Of a DNA stretch of 64,000 nt, positions 1 to 12,382 are shown piece after piece. Origin of the DNA: Escherichia sp. E4742 (lineage in GTDB: Bacteria > Pseudomonadota > Gammaproteobacteria > Enterobacterales > Enterobacteriaceae). A program made the position numbers and the translations under genes. The DNA lies in the NCBI RefSeq assembly GCF_005843885.1, contig NZ_CP040443.1, positions 558,001 to 622,000 on the forward strand, in the 5' to 3' direction. The notes under the pieces were generated by a model, which had not been told where the DNA came from, searched no databases, and saw only the letters and a list, made by a program, of their open reading frames with translations. Every line of letters begins with the position of its first letter. The first letter of the stretch is position 1.

Positions 1-576
1 CACTGGCCGCTGGTCAGTTGGTTACCAGAACGTAATTTCAATGTTTTTATGTTTGATTATCGCGGGTTTGGTAAATCTAAAGGCACTCCATCACAAGCCG
101 GATTACTGGACGATACGCAAAGTGCCATTAATGTGGTGCGCCATCGTAGCGATGTAAACCCCAAGCGGCTGGTGCTGTTCGGGCAGAGTATTGGCGGAGC
201 GAATATTCTTGACGTTATTGGGTCAGGAGATCGCGAGGGCATACGTGCGGTGATCCTCGACTCCACATTTGCCTCTTATTCGACCATCGCCAACCAGATG
301 ATACCCGGCAGCGGCTACTTACTTGATGAGAGTTACAGCGGCGAAAATTACATCGCCAGCGTCAGCCCGATCCCGCTTTTACTGATTCACGGCAAAGCTG
401 ATCATGTTATTCCATGGCAGCATAGCGAGAAATTATTTGCCCTGGCGAAAGAGCCAAAACGCCTGATTTTGATCCCCGATGGCGAACATCTTGATGCCTT
501 TTCCGATCGTCACGGAGACGTTTATCGCGAGCAGATGGTGGACTTTATCCTTAGCGCATTGAATCCACAGAATTAA
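1..576 (+). CDS. yfhR: YfhR, alpha/beta-hydrolase (3' part only)
   Basis: The gene is cut by the left edge of the window; the reading frame is open from base 1, so the Met codon at 49 is internal. What remains is the C-terminal part of an alpha/beta-hydrolase of about 280-290 residues. The nucleophile elbow GQSIGG has its Ser codon at 187-189. A likely catalytic Asp lies in HGKADHVIP and the catalytic His codon is at 487-489 (GEHLDAF). The family contains serine peptidases and esterases; the substrate of YfhR is not known to me. It is followed by 190 bp without a gene before csiE. Confidence 0.93.
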   Translation, partial: HWPLVSWLPERNFNVFMFDYRGFGKSKGTPSQAGLLDDTQSAINVVRHRSDVNPKRLVLFGQSIGGANILDVIGSGDREGIRAVILDSTFASYSTIANQMIPGSGYLLDESYSGENYIASVSPIPLLLIHGKADHVIPWQHSEKLFALAKEPKRLILIPDGEHLDAFSDRHGDVYREQMVDFILSALNPQN

Positions 577-665
577 CCTTATGGTCGAAACCAGATAAAA
601 CAGCAAGAAATCACCTTATGGGATGGCATTAAACTGCCAGAAAGTGTTTATATCGATAAAAATTC

Positions 666-681
666 TGTGATATTTGTCATC
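666..681 (+). promoter_or_regulatory. candidate CRP site upstream of csiE
   Basis: TGTGA-N6-TCATC resembles the CRP consensus TGTGA-N6-TCACA with one arm imperfect. It lies about 85 bp before the csiE start, and an AT-rich -10-like segment follows at about 731-745. csiE is known as a carbon-starvation and stationary-phase gene under cAMP-CRP and RpoS control, which fits, but the site is only a pattern match. Confidence 0.4.
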
Positions 682-766
682 ATTTCTGATTAATAGCATT
701 CCATTCACCGTATCCCTAAGCAAACTTTAGCTATTCTTATAAATTATGCTTATGGGAGATCTACAG

Positions 767-2047
767 ATGATACCTACACTTGCCCCACCATCTGTACTTT
801 CAGCTCCCCAGCGCCGTTGCCAGGTATTGCTGACGCTGTTCCAGCCGGGGTTGAGCGCCACCACGGCAACTTTCAGCGAGATTAATGGTGTGGATGATGA
901 AATGGTGGGTCGCGATATCAGCGAAACAGGACGGGAGATCCAGCGCTATCATCAACTCACCATTACAACTGGATATGACGGGAGCTACCGGATTGAAGGC
1001 ACAATACTTAATCAACGCTTATGTTTATTTCATTGGCTACGACGCGCTTTTCGTCTTTGTCCGTCATTTATCAGCAGCCATTTTACGCCCGCGTTAAAGG
1101 GGGAGCTAAAGCGTCGGGGGATTGCTCGTAATTTTTATGACGACACCAATCTACTGGCGTTAGTTAATCTCTGCTCGCGAAGGCTGCAAAAACGCTTTGA
1201 CGCGCGTGATGTTCATTTCCTGTGTTTGTATCTGCAATATTGCTTATTGCAACACCATGCCGGAATCTCGCCTCTGTTTAACCCGCTGCAACGTCACTGG
1301 TTGGAATCTTGCATTGAATTTCAGGTTGCACAGGAAATTGGCCGCCACTGGCAACGGCGGGCGCGTCAACCTGTCCCCCCTGATGAGCCGCTATTTATGG
1401 CATTACTTTTTTCCATGTTGCGGGTTCCCGATCCACTGCGAGACACCCATCAGCATGGCAAACAGTTGCGCCTGTCAATTAACCGTCTGGTACAGCATTT
1501 TCGGCAGTTGAGTAATGTCCGTTTCTATGATGAACAGGGGTTGTGCTACCAGCTTTATACTCACCTCGCCCAGGCGTTAAACCGCTGTTTGTTTTCTATC
1601 GGCATTGATAACACTTTACCGGAAGAGTTCCGTCGACTTTATCCACGGCTCGTGCACACCACCCGCGAAGCGCTGGTCGGGTTTGAAAATGAGTACAACG
1701 TCAGTCTTTCCGATGAAGAAAGTTGTCTGGTGGCAGTGATTTTCGGTGCATGGCTGATGCAGGCAAATGAAATTCACGAAAAACAGATTATTTTGCTGAC
1801 GGGCAATGACAGCGAACGAGAAGCAAATATTGAGCTGCAATTGCGTGAACTAACGATACTGCCGCTCAATATTAAACACATGTCTGTGAAGACATTTTTG
1901 CAGATTGGCGCGCCGCGCAACACCGCGCTTATTATTGCGCCTTATACCATGCCGCTACCGCTTTTTTCACCACCGCTGATTTATACGGATCTGACCCTGA
2001 CGGCACATCAACAGGAACAGATCCGCAAAATACTTGAATCAACATGA
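767..2047 (+). CDS. csiE: CsiE, stationary-phase-inducible PRD-domain protein
   Basis: 426 residues. The start at 767 is preferred over the in-frame ATG at 746 because GGGAGA at 754-759 is properly spaced from 767 and the length then matches K-12. CsiE contains PTS-regulation (PRD)-like domains of the type found in BglG-family antiterminators and transcriptional activators, but has no obvious RNA-binding CAT domain at its N terminus. It is carbon-starvation inducible; its molecular role is unknown. The stop overlaps the 3' end of the convergent hcaT gene by 9 bp. Compared with my memory of the K-12 protein, this copy differs at many more positions than neighbouring proteins do. Confidence 0.93.
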   Translation: MIPTLAPPSVLSAPQRRCQVLLTLFQPGLSATTATFSEINGVDDEMVGRDISETGREIQRYHQLTITTGYDGSYRIEGTILNQRLCLFHWLRRAFRLCPSFISSHFTPALKGELKRRGIARNFYDDTNLLALVNLCSRRLQKRFDARDVHFLCLYLQYCLLQHHAGISPLFNPLQRHWLESCIEFQVAQEIGRHWQRRARQPVPPDEPLFMALLFSMLRVPDPLRDTHQHGKQLRLSINRLVQHFRQLSNVRFYDEQGLCYQLYTHLAQALNRCLFSIGIDNTLPEEFRRLYPRLVHTTREALVGFENEYNVSLSDEESCLVAVIFGAWLMQANEIHEKQIILLTGNDSEREANIELQLRELTILPLNIKHMSVKTFLQIGAPRNTALIIAPYTMPLPLFSPPLIYTDLTLTAHQQEQIRKILEST

Positions 2048-3178
2048 GGGAACGACTTTCGGGCGCAAAAACATTGCCGGAAACGCCACCAATGCCATCA
2101 CCCAGAACACGCCATGCCCCAGATATTGATACAGGAAACCGGCGAAGACGGTCATGATGGCGATACTGCCGCCCATAGCGACGGCAGAATAAACTGCCTG
2201 CAAGCGGATAACCTCACTTCCCTGACGAGCGGCAATGTAGCGCATGGCCGCCAGGTGGCACACGGTGAAGGTGCCGCAATGCAAAATTTGCACCATAATC
2301 AACCACGGTAGCTCAGTGGTTGCCCCCATAATTCCCCAACGCAATACCCCACATACTGCCGAGATCAGCAACATATCACGGGCGCTACAACGGCGGAAAA
2401 GTTTATTACTCAGCGCAAAGATAATGACTTCTGCCACCACGCCCAGCGACCACAAATAGCCCACCGCCGAGGCCGAGTAGCCAGCTGCCTGCCAGTAAAT
2501 AGCGCTAAAACCGTAATAGGCCGCATGCGCCCCCTGCAATAAACAAACGCAGGCCAGAAAACGCCAGTTCTGGCGGACCAGCGCCAACCACGCTGGCCAC
2601 CCCGTGCTCTCCTGCTGACGGCTTGCCCCTTGTGGCTGAATCGTCGGACGGATAAGAAAGCCGAGCAGCATGGATGCCACGCCCAACGTCAACAGCGCGA
2701 GGATCACCCGATAATCAAACATAGTGACCAGTTTGCCCGTCAGCGCCGAGCCAATGACAAAAGCCACCGAGCCCCAAAGTCGCACTTTGCCATAATCAAG
2801 CGGGAACTGCTTTTGCCACGTATTCGCCAGTGCATCGGTCAACGGTACCAGCGGTGAGAAAAAGAGGTTAAAACCAACCATCACCACCATCAACCACGCC
2901 ACATGCGCACCCGCCCAGAAGGCGATGGCAAAGAGTAGCGTCAGCAACGCCAGCACACGCAGCGCAGAAATCAGGCGAGAAGGATCGCTGACGCGAGGCG
3001 CAATTATCAAACTACCGAGAAAACGGGCAACCAGCCCGGCCCCCAACAACAGGCCGATGGTTTCTGGCGTTAAGCCAATCCCCTTAAGCCAGACGCTCCA
3101 GAAAGGTAGAAAAATACCGTAGCTAAAAAAGTATGTGAAATAACCGAGCGCCAACCAGCGCGTGGATTGCAAAACCAT
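2039..3178 (-). CDS. hcaT: HcaT, probable 3-phenylpropionate MFS permease
   Basis: 379 residues, hydrophobic throughout, with about twelve predicted membrane segments beginning at residue ~10 (YFTYFFSYGIFLPFW). It belongs to the phenylpropionate permease family of the major facilitator superfamily, related to LacY-type proton symporters. It is thought to bring 3-phenylpropionate across the inner membrane for the HcaEFCD dioxygenase encoded next door. It is transcribed in the same direction as hcaR, 159 bp downstream of it, and converges on csiE with a 9 bp overlap of coding ends. Confidence 0.92.
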   Translation of the reverse strand: MVLQSTRWLALGYFTYFFSYGIFLPFWSVWLKGIGLTPETIGLLLGAGLVARFLGSLIIAPRVSDPSRLISALRVLALLTLLFAIAFWAGAHVAWLMVVMVGFNLFFSPLVPLTDALANTWQKQFPLDYGKVRLWGSVAFVIGSALTGKLVTMFDYRVILALLTLGVASMLLGFLIRPTIQPQGASRQQESTGWPAWLALVRQNWRFLACVCLLQGAHAAYYGFSAIYWQAAGYSASAVGYLWSLGVVAEVIIFALSNKLFRRCSARDMLLISAVCGVLRWGIMGATTELPWLIMVQILHCGTFTVCHLAAMRYIAARQGSEVIRLQAVYSAVAMGGSIAIMTVFAGFLYQYLGHGVFWVMALVAFPAMFLRPKVVPSC

Positions 3179-3293
3179 GAGTCCCTCCCGTCAGGAGGCG
3201 TTAGTCTGGAGTTAATCGAATGTTGGTGCAAGTTGAAAAATAAGAATATTCGAGTCCGCTTCCCGCCAATTGTCATGCATATCAGGAAATGAC

Positions 3294-3320
3294 AAAAAGA
3301 TGCGACCTGCGACGCATCTT
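3294..3320 (-). terminator. probable Rho-independent terminator of hcaR
   Basis: On the minus strand AAGATGCG, an 8 nt loop and CGCATCTT form a perfect 8 bp stem followed by TTTTTG. It lies about 20 bp beyond the hcaR stop, so it probably separates hcaR from hcaT transcription. Confidence 0.75.
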
Positions 3321-3337
3321 GCAAAAATAATGCGTAA

Positions 3338-4228
3338 TTATGCCGTTACGCTTGCCAAACGTTCCTGCACAATGGCGATGAAATCACGTAACGCCGGTTT
3401 CATCCCCCCTTTCTTCCACGCCATCAGTAAAGCAATGGAAGGCACATTTCCGGCAATGGGCCGAAAAACAACCTGCCCGGTATTAAAATTATTCATATAA
3501 CCGGGTATCAAAGTGACGCCCAGCCCCATCCCCACCAGATTCATGGTCACCAGAATATTAGTTGCCACCTGTACAATATTTGGCTGGCTGTTTTCTTGCG
3601 CAAACCAGGTTTTAACAATCGGTGCAAGCGAGCCGGAATACGCCGGATCGGTACTGACGAAATTAACGCCATTAAGCTGCGCGGCGGTGATCTCTTTTTC
3701 TTGTGCTAAAGGATGATCAACCGGCAACACCACCACTAATGGTTCGTCAAAAAGTTCCAGATAATCAATCTCCGGGCTATAGACAGGATGCCGCATTAAG
3801 CCGACGTCCAGTTCACCACGGCGAATTTTTTCTTCCTGTTCCGTGGTAATTAAACTCACCAACTCGATCAAGGTTTCTGGCTGCTTCAGTCGGAACATGG
3901 GCAATACTTTTGGCAGTAAATTCACTTCCGCCGATGGCACAAAACCGATGGTTAAATGCTTATCTTCCTGAACAATTTTCCGCGCCCGTTGTTTGGCATT
4001 TTCCGCTTGTTCGAGAATTGCCTGCGCGTCCTGGAGAAAACATTCTCCCGCCGCCGTCAACGCGACTTTGCGCTTATCCCTCACCAGTAACGGAACACCG
4101 ACACAGTTTTCGAGATCGCGGATCTGGCTGCTTAACGAAGGTTGTGAGGTATGCAGTTTTTCCGCCGCACGAGTGAAGTTCAGCGCCTGAGCTACTGCGA
4201 CGAAATAGCGTAAATGCCGTAGTTCCAT
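3338..4228 (-). CDS. hcaR: HcaR, LysR-type activator of the hca genes
   Basis: 296 residues starting MELRHLRYFVAV. An upstream in-frame Met at 4321 is rejected because GGGGAAGG lies just before 4228 and the LysR family begins at this point. The N terminus (about residues 1-60) is a LysR winged helix-turn-helix (FTRAAEKLHTSQPSLSSQI). The rest is a periplasmic-binding-protein-like effector domain. HcaR activates the divergent hcaEFCBD operon in response to phenylpropionate or cinnamate. A 135 bp shared intergenic region separates it from hcaE. Confidence 0.96.
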   Translation of the reverse strand: MELRHLRYFVAVAQALNFTRAAEKLHTSQPSLSSQIRDLENCVGVPLLVRDKRKVALTAAGECFLQDAQAILEQAENAKQRARKIVQEDKHLTIGFVPSAEVNLLPKVLPMFRLKQPETLIELVSLITTEQEEKIRRGELDVGLMRHPVYSPEIDYLELFDEPLVVVLPVDHPLAQEKEITAAQLNGVNFVSTDPAYSGSLAPIVKTWFAQENSQPNIVQVATNILVTMNLVGMGLGVTLIPGYMNNFNTGQVVFRPIAGNVPSIALLMAWKKGGMKPALRDFIAIVQERLASVTA

Positions 4229-6239
<2,011 letters not shown>

Positions 6240-6240
<1 letters not shown>

Positions 6241-6560
6241 TGAATCGAATTTATGCGTGTCCCGTTGCGGATGTGCCGGAGGGTGAGGCTCTCCGGATCG
6301 ATACCTCGCCCGTCATCGCCCTGTTCAACGTCGGCGGCGAGTTTTATGCCATTAACGATCGTTGCAGTCATGGTAATGCGTCGATGTCAGAAGGGTATCT
6401 GGAAGACGACGCAACGGTGGAATGCCCACTGCACGCCGCCAGTTTTTGCCTGAAAACGGGCAAAGCATTATGTCTGCCCGCCACCGATCCGCTAACCACT
6501 TATCCAGTACACGTTGAAGGTGGTGACATCTTCATCGACTTACCGGAGGCGCAGCCATGA
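6240..6560 (+). CDS. hcaC: HcaC, Rieske ferredoxin of phenylpropionate dioxygenase
   Basis: 106 residues. This is the small Rieske-type ferredoxin that passes electrons from HcaD to HcaE. The [2Fe-2S] ligands are C42, H44, C62 and H65 (CSHG ... CPLHAASF). It starts on the A shared with the hcaF stop and overlaps hcaB by 4 bp. Confidence 0.96.
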
Positions 6561-7369
6561 GCGATCTGCATAACGAATCCATTTTTATTACCGGCGGAGG
6601 CTCGGGATTAGGCCTGGCGCTGGTCGAGCGATTTATCGAAGAAGGCGCACAGGTTGCCACGCTGGAACTGTCGGCGGCGAAAGTCGCCAGTCTGCGTCAG
6701 CGATTTGGTGAACATATTCTGGCGGTGGAAGGCAACGTAACCTGTTATGCCGATTATCAACGCGCGGTCGATCAGATCCTGACCCGTTCCGGCAAGCTGG
6801 ATTGTTTTATCGGCAATGCGGGCATCTGGGATCACAATGCCTCGCTGGTTAATACTCCCGCAGAGACGCTCGAAACCGGCTTCCATGAACTGTTTAACGT
6901 CAACGTACTCGGTTATCTGCTGGGCGCAAAAGCCTGCACTCCGGCGTTAATCGCCAGTGAAGGCAGCATGATTTTCACACTGTCAAATGCCGCCTGGTAC
7001 CCCGGCGGCGGTGGCCCGCTGTACACCGCCAGTAAACATGCCGCAACCGGGCTTATTCGCCAACTGGCTTATGAACTGGCACCGAAAGTACGGGTGAATG
7101 GCGTCGGCCCGTGCGGTATGGCCAGCGATCTGCGCGGCCCACAGGCGCTCGGGCAAAGTGAAACCTCGATAATGCAGTCTCTGACGCCGGAGAAAATTGC
7201 CGCCATTTTACCGCTGCAATTTTTCCCGCAACCGATGGATTTTACCGGCCCGTACGTGATGCTGGCATCGCGGCGCAATAATCGCGCATTAAGTGGGGTG
7301 ATGATCAACGCCGATGCCGGTTTAGCCATTCGCGGAATTCGCCACGTAGCGGCTGGGCTGGATCTTTAA
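6557..7369 (+). CDS. hcaB: HcaB, dihydrodiol dehydrogenase (SDR family)
   Basis: 270 residues. This is the short-chain dehydrogenase that oxidises the phenylpropionate and cinnamate cis-dihydrodiols to the catechols DHPP and DHCI with NAD+. The nucleotide-binding TGGGSGLG motif is at residues 12-19, and the catalytic triad is S143, Y156 and K160 (YTASK). It overlaps hcaC by 4 bp and precedes hcaD by 9 bp. The product normally feeds the mhp meta-cleavage pathway, which is not in this window. Confidence 0.96.
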   Translation: MSDLHNESIFITGGGSGLGLALVERFIEEGAQVATLELSAAKVASLRQRFGEHILAVEGNVTCYADYQRAVDQILTRSGKLDCFIGNAGIWDHNASLVNTPAETLETGFHELFNVNVLGYLLGAKACTPALIASEGSMIFTLSNAAWYPGGGGPLYTASKHAATGLIRQLAYELAPKVRVNGVGPCGMASDLRGPQALGQSETSIMQSLTPEKIAAILPLQFFPQPMDFTGPYVMLASRRNNRALSGVMINADAGLAIRGIRHVAAGLDL

Positions 7370-8581
<1,212 letters not shown>

Positions 8582-8677
8582 CCAGGATAATTAGCGAATA
8601 TCTCAACGCCTGGGGCGTGGCGAGGTGCAAGAGTGTGTATTACGTTTAAATCACATTATCTTGCAAAGGGATTGGTT

Positions 8678-9100
8678 ATGAACTCACTACGTTATTTTGA
8701 TTTTGGTGCTGCCCGCCCCGTTTTGTTATTAATTGCCCGTATCGCTGTCATCTTAATTTTCATTATTTTTGGTTTTCCCAAAATGATGGGCTTTGACGGA
8801 ACGGTACAATATATGGCCTCGCTGGGCGCACCGATGCCGATGCTGGCGGCAGTTATTACGGTGATTATGGAAGTACCCGCCGCGATATTAATCATACTTG
8901 GCTTTTTCACCCGTCCGCTGGCGGTGCTGTTTATTTTCTACACGCTGGGAACTGCGGTGATTGGTCATCATTACTGGGATATGACTGGCGATGCGGTTGG
9001 GCCAAATATGATTAATTTCTGGAAGAATATCAGCATTGCTGGCGCATTCCTGCTGCTGGCAATTACCGGGCCGGGGGCAATTTCTCTCGATCGGCGTTAG
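8678..9100 (+). CDS. yphA: YphA, DoxX-like inner membrane protein
   Basis: 140 residues. The start at 8678 is preferred over an in-frame ATG at 8633 because AAAGGG sits about 8 nt upstream and the hydrophobic family domain starts there. Four membrane segments can be read (around residues 15-32, 50-68, 74-92 and 115-133). It belongs to the DoxX-like family; function unknown. It lies 96 bp downstream of hcaD on the same strand and could be read through from the hca operon, although no shared function is known to me. Confidence 0.9.
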   Translation: MNSLRYFDFGAARPVLLLIARIAVILIFIIFGFPKMMGFDGTVQYMASLGAPMPMLAAVITVIMEVPAAILIILGFFTRPLAVLFIFYTLGTAVIGHHYWDMTGDAVGPNMINFWKNISIAGAFLLLAITGPGAISLDRR

Positions 9101-9104
9101 GAAA

Positions 9105-9309
<205 letters not shown>

Positions 9310-9348
9310 CTACAAAATCGAAATTACCCGCATCCGGCATTTTATAAA

Positions 9349-10221
9349 TTACAGCCACTCTACCCGCAACGACATCTCTGAAGTTGTTGATTCCCCCGGC
9401 GCAAGCGCAATGAGGTCACCACCTTCCGGGCGATGATGGTCATCCGGCGCATGGCTCATCGGCTCCAGACAGAAGAAATCAAACGCATATCCTTTATCAA
9501 ACGCGGGATCGGAGACAAAGATGAAATAGCACGGCGCAGGCGGCGTCGTTTCCATGATAATGGCGTAACCCTCCTGCGGCTGCTCAATGCGTGCCTGACC
9601 ATTCCATCCGGCAAAACCATTGTTCACCCACTGGCGCGGCAACGGCGCGAGCTGGTTGAAATCCAGTTCCTGCGGTAGCTGCTCGCAAAACTCACCCGCC
9701 AGCCACTGCTCCCGCTCCAGCCAGTAACCGCTCGCCTGTGCCTGAATCCGCGTTTGCGGCGACAACGGAAAATAAGGATGCCAGCCGGTACCAAATGGCA
9801 GCGTCTCTGCCCCTTGATTGGTGACAGAGAGCGTGACCGTCAGCGTATCCGCCGTCAAATGAAACGCCTGACTCGCCCGATAGTGATAAACCCCCGTGCG
9901 ATGTTCATACACCAGACACAAGCTATCATCGCTGCGCGAGACACATTGCCACTCGCCCAACCAGCCATCGCCGTGCAGATAGTGCGCATCCCACTCAACA
10001 TTCGGTTGCAGTTGATGCTCACGCCCCTGCCAGACAAAACGGTTACCGCTCACCCTGTTTGCAAACGGCACCAGCGGAAAACAGGAGGCATCGGTTGCCA
10101 CACTGCTTTTTTTACCAGGACGTAGCAGCGGCGTCGTATCACGCCAGAAGCCTTCGATTACGCCGCCCTGGTCAGAAACGTCCAGCTTTAGCGGCCCGTG
10201 AGATAAGGTATAGATGGTCAT
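9349..10221 (-). CDS. yphB: YphB, galactose-mutarotase-like (aldose 1-epimerase fold) protein
   Basis: 290 residues of the aldose 1-epimerase/GalM fold. Visible landmarks are the NRVSG arginine motif near residue 55, the TGWHPYF segment with its conserved His, and LEPMSHAPD near the C terminus. It probably interconverts anomers of the sugar handled by the yph cluster; the actual sugar is unknown. It is the last gene of the yphG-F-E-D-C-B run, 11 bp after yphC. Confidence 0.9.
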   Translation of the reverse strand: MTIYTLSHGPLKLDVSDQGGVIEGFWRDTTPLLRPGKKSSVATDASCFPLVPFANRVSGNRFVWQGREHQLQPNVEWDAHYLHGDGWLGEWQCVSRSDDSLCLVYEHRTGVYHYRASQAFHLTADTLTVTLSVTNQGAETLPFGTGWHPYFPLSPQTRIQAQASGYWLEREQWLAGEFCEQLPQELDFNQLAPLPRQWVNNGFAGWNGQARIEQPQEGYAIIMETTPPAPCYFIFVSDPAFDKGYAFDFFCLEPMSHAPDDHHRPEGGDLIALAPGESTTSEMSLRVEWL

Positions 10222-10232
10222 CCGCTAACTCC

Positions 10233-11294
10233 TTAATCCGGGAAATTAATCACAACTTTCCCGCATTTGCCGCTCGCCATCAGCGCATAGGCATCTCCAG
10301 CCTGTTCCAGCGAGAAACGATGGGTAATGGCGTTACGCGGCCACAGTTTCCAGTCAGTCAAATCGTGGGCGCATTTTTCCATATGGAACAAACTGGTCAC
10401 CCAGGAGCCAATAATCCGCCGTTGATGGTGCATCAGATCGGCGCTGACCTCGAATTCCACTTTTCCGGTTTCACCAATGTAAACCACCCGTCCCCAGTCA
10501 GCAGTGGATTGCAGTGCCAGCAAGCGACCTGCGGCATTACCGGAACAATCGAGCGCAACATCCGCGCCACCGTGGGTAAGTTCAGCAATTATCTGCGGCA
10601 GACCTTCGGTCGTCGCTAAATAACCGTGATCCATCACCCCTAACTGTTTCGCCATCGTCAGACGTTCCGGCAACATATCAACGCCGATGATCCGTTTTGC
10701 ACCGCGACCTTTCGCCAGCATCATCGCCATCATCCCGACCGGTCCCAGACCGACCACCAGCACGTTATCGCTGCCAGAAACTTCGCCGCGCAAAACCCCT
10801 TCATAGGCCGTGCCAACGCCGCAACTGATAAACGCACCATCTTCGTAACTCAGTGCATCCGGCAGGAGGATCAGATCTTTTTCTTCCGCCAGCAGATATT
10901 CGGCATGACCGCCGTCACGCTGCCAGCCGTAAGCCGCTTTTCCTTTGCCAGTACAAGAGATAGGAAAGCCGCGGCGGCAGTTCGGGCAAAAACCACAGCC
11001 AGAAATGTGATACACCAGCACGCGGTCACCCTCTTTAAAATGGCGACAGCCTTGCCCCATCGCCACAATTTGCCCGCACGGTTCATGACCGTTGATAAAG
11101 CCCTGGTATAACGGTTTATCGGGCGCCGCCGCCGTGGCGCGGTGTTGATGGTAGATATAGTGGACATCGCTTCCGCATATCCCGGAGGATTTCATTTTGA
11201 TCAGTACCTGGTTAATCCCCGGCGTCGGCACCGCAACTTCCCGCAGATCGACGGTCGAATTTCCTGGTAAATAAGCTGCCAGCATCGTTTTCAT
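10233..11294 (-). CDS. yphC: YphC, zinc-dependent alcohol/polyol dehydrogenase
   Basis: 353 residues. The start at 11294 has GAGGG 5 nt upstream and matches the family; the in-frame ATG at 11327 adds 11 unlikely residues. It belongs to the medium-chain zinc dehydrogenases. Catalytic zinc ligands are C40 and the H70-E71 pair; structural zinc ligands are C100, C103, C106 and C114. A Rossmann segment (VVGLGPVGMMAM) follows. It probably oxidises a sugar or polyol imported by YphDEF, but the substrate is unknown. It is 65 bp from yphD and 11 bp from yphB. Confidence 0.92.
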   Translation of the reverse strand: MKTMLAAYLPGNSTVDLREVAVPTPGINQVLIKMKSSGICGSDVHYIYHQHRATAAAPDKPLYQGFINGHEPCGQIVAMGQGCRHFKEGDRVLVYHISGCGFCPNCRRGFPISCTGKGKAAYGWQRDGGHAEYLLAEEKDLILLPDALSYEDGAFISCGVGTAYEGVLRGEVSGSDNVLVVGLGPVGMMAMMLAKGRGAKRIIGVDMLPERLTMAKQLGVMDHGYLATTEGLPQIIAELTHGGADVALDCSGNAAGRLLALQSTADWGRVVYIGETGKVEFEVSADLMHHQRRIIGSWVTSLFHMEKCAHDLTDWKLWPRNAITHRFSLEQAGDAYALMASGKCGKVVINFPD

Positions 11295-11359
11295 AAATCC
11301 CTCATTAACAATACGATTAATTTTCATCCCTGCCGCACCCGCGCCAGGGGCGTTAAGGT

Positions 11360-12358
11360 TTAGCGTTTCGCTTTACTGCTTCGCTGGGTCAGCAAGATAT
11401 TCGCCAGGACTGCCACCACGATGATGACGCCGCGTACCACCTGCTGGAAAAAGGAGTTAATCCCGAGCAATACCAGACCGTTACCGATTAGCGTAATCAC
11501 CAGCACACCAAGCAATGTACCGAACAGGGAACCGCGACCGCCGGAAAGTGCCGTACCGCCGACCACGACCGCGGCGATGACGTCAAACTCCAGACCGTTT
11601 GCCGCACCTGCGTTACCAGAACCGAGGCGCGCCGCCAACAAAATGCCGGTCACCGCCGCTAATAATCCCGAAAGGGTAAAGATAAGAATGCGCACCCGAC
11701 GAACGTTGATGCCGCACAACTGCGCCGCCGTAGCATTACCGCCAACGGCAAAAACCGAGCGCCCGAAGGCGGTTTTGCGGCTGATGAACACAAACAGCGC
11801 AAACAACACCATCATGATCAGCGCGGATACCGGCACCCCGAGAAATTGTCCACCCAGCCACTCCAGTACCTCGTTTTCGTCAATCGGCACTGGCAGGGCG
11901 TTAGTCATAAACAGCCCCATTCCGCGCAGGGCGCTCCACAGCCCCAGCGTGGCAACGAAACTTGGTACGTTAAACACACCGCGCAGCACCCCAGCCAGCG
12001 TTCCCATCAGCGCGCCTAACAGCAACACCAGCAGACAAGCAATCGCCAGCGGAACTTCAAATTGCAGCAAAAATGCCAGGCACACCGAGACAAAAGCCAC
12101 CATCGGCCCAACGCTGACATCAATTTCCCCGGAGATAATAATCAGCGTCATCGCCCAGGCGGCGATCCCAATGGTGGCGGCATCGCGCAGCACGTTCATT
12201 TGGTTATTCAATGAGATAAAGCCAGGCGCGTTCAGGGAGAAGACCAGATACAAAATGGCAATCACCACCAGCAAACCGATCTCATTAATATGGCGACTGA
12301 CAAATTGTTTGAGCGAGACGCTCTTGCCCTGCGGCAATGGTAATGACGAAGCAGACAT
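11360..12358 (-). CDS. yphD: YphD, sugar ABC transporter permease
   Basis: 332 residues, a hydrophobic permease of the ribose-type family (RbsC/AraH-like) with 8-10 membrane segments. The conserved cytoplasmic loop near FAVGGNATAAQLCGINVRRV is the family's ATPase-contact region. It forms the membrane channel with YphE and receives substrate from YphF. It starts 24 bp after the yphE stop. Confidence 0.94.
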   Translation of the reverse strand: MSASSLPLPQGKSVSLKQFVSRHINEIGLLVVIAILYLVFSLNAPGFISLNNQMNVLRDAATIGIAAWAMTLIIISGEIDVSVGPMVAFVSVCLAFLLQFEVPLAIACLLVLLLGALMGTLAGVLRGVFNVPSFVATLGLWSALRGMGLFMTNALPVPIDENEVLEWLGGQFLGVPVSALIMMVLFALFVFISRKTAFGRSVFAVGGNATAAQLCGINVRRVRILIFTLSGLLAAVTGILLAARLGSGNAGAANGLEFDVIAAVVVGGTALSGGRGSLFGTLLGVLVITLIGNGLVLLGINSFFQQVVRGVIIVVAVLANILLTQRSSKAKR

Positions 12359-12382
12359 CTTCAGGTTCCTCGGTAAAATTCA

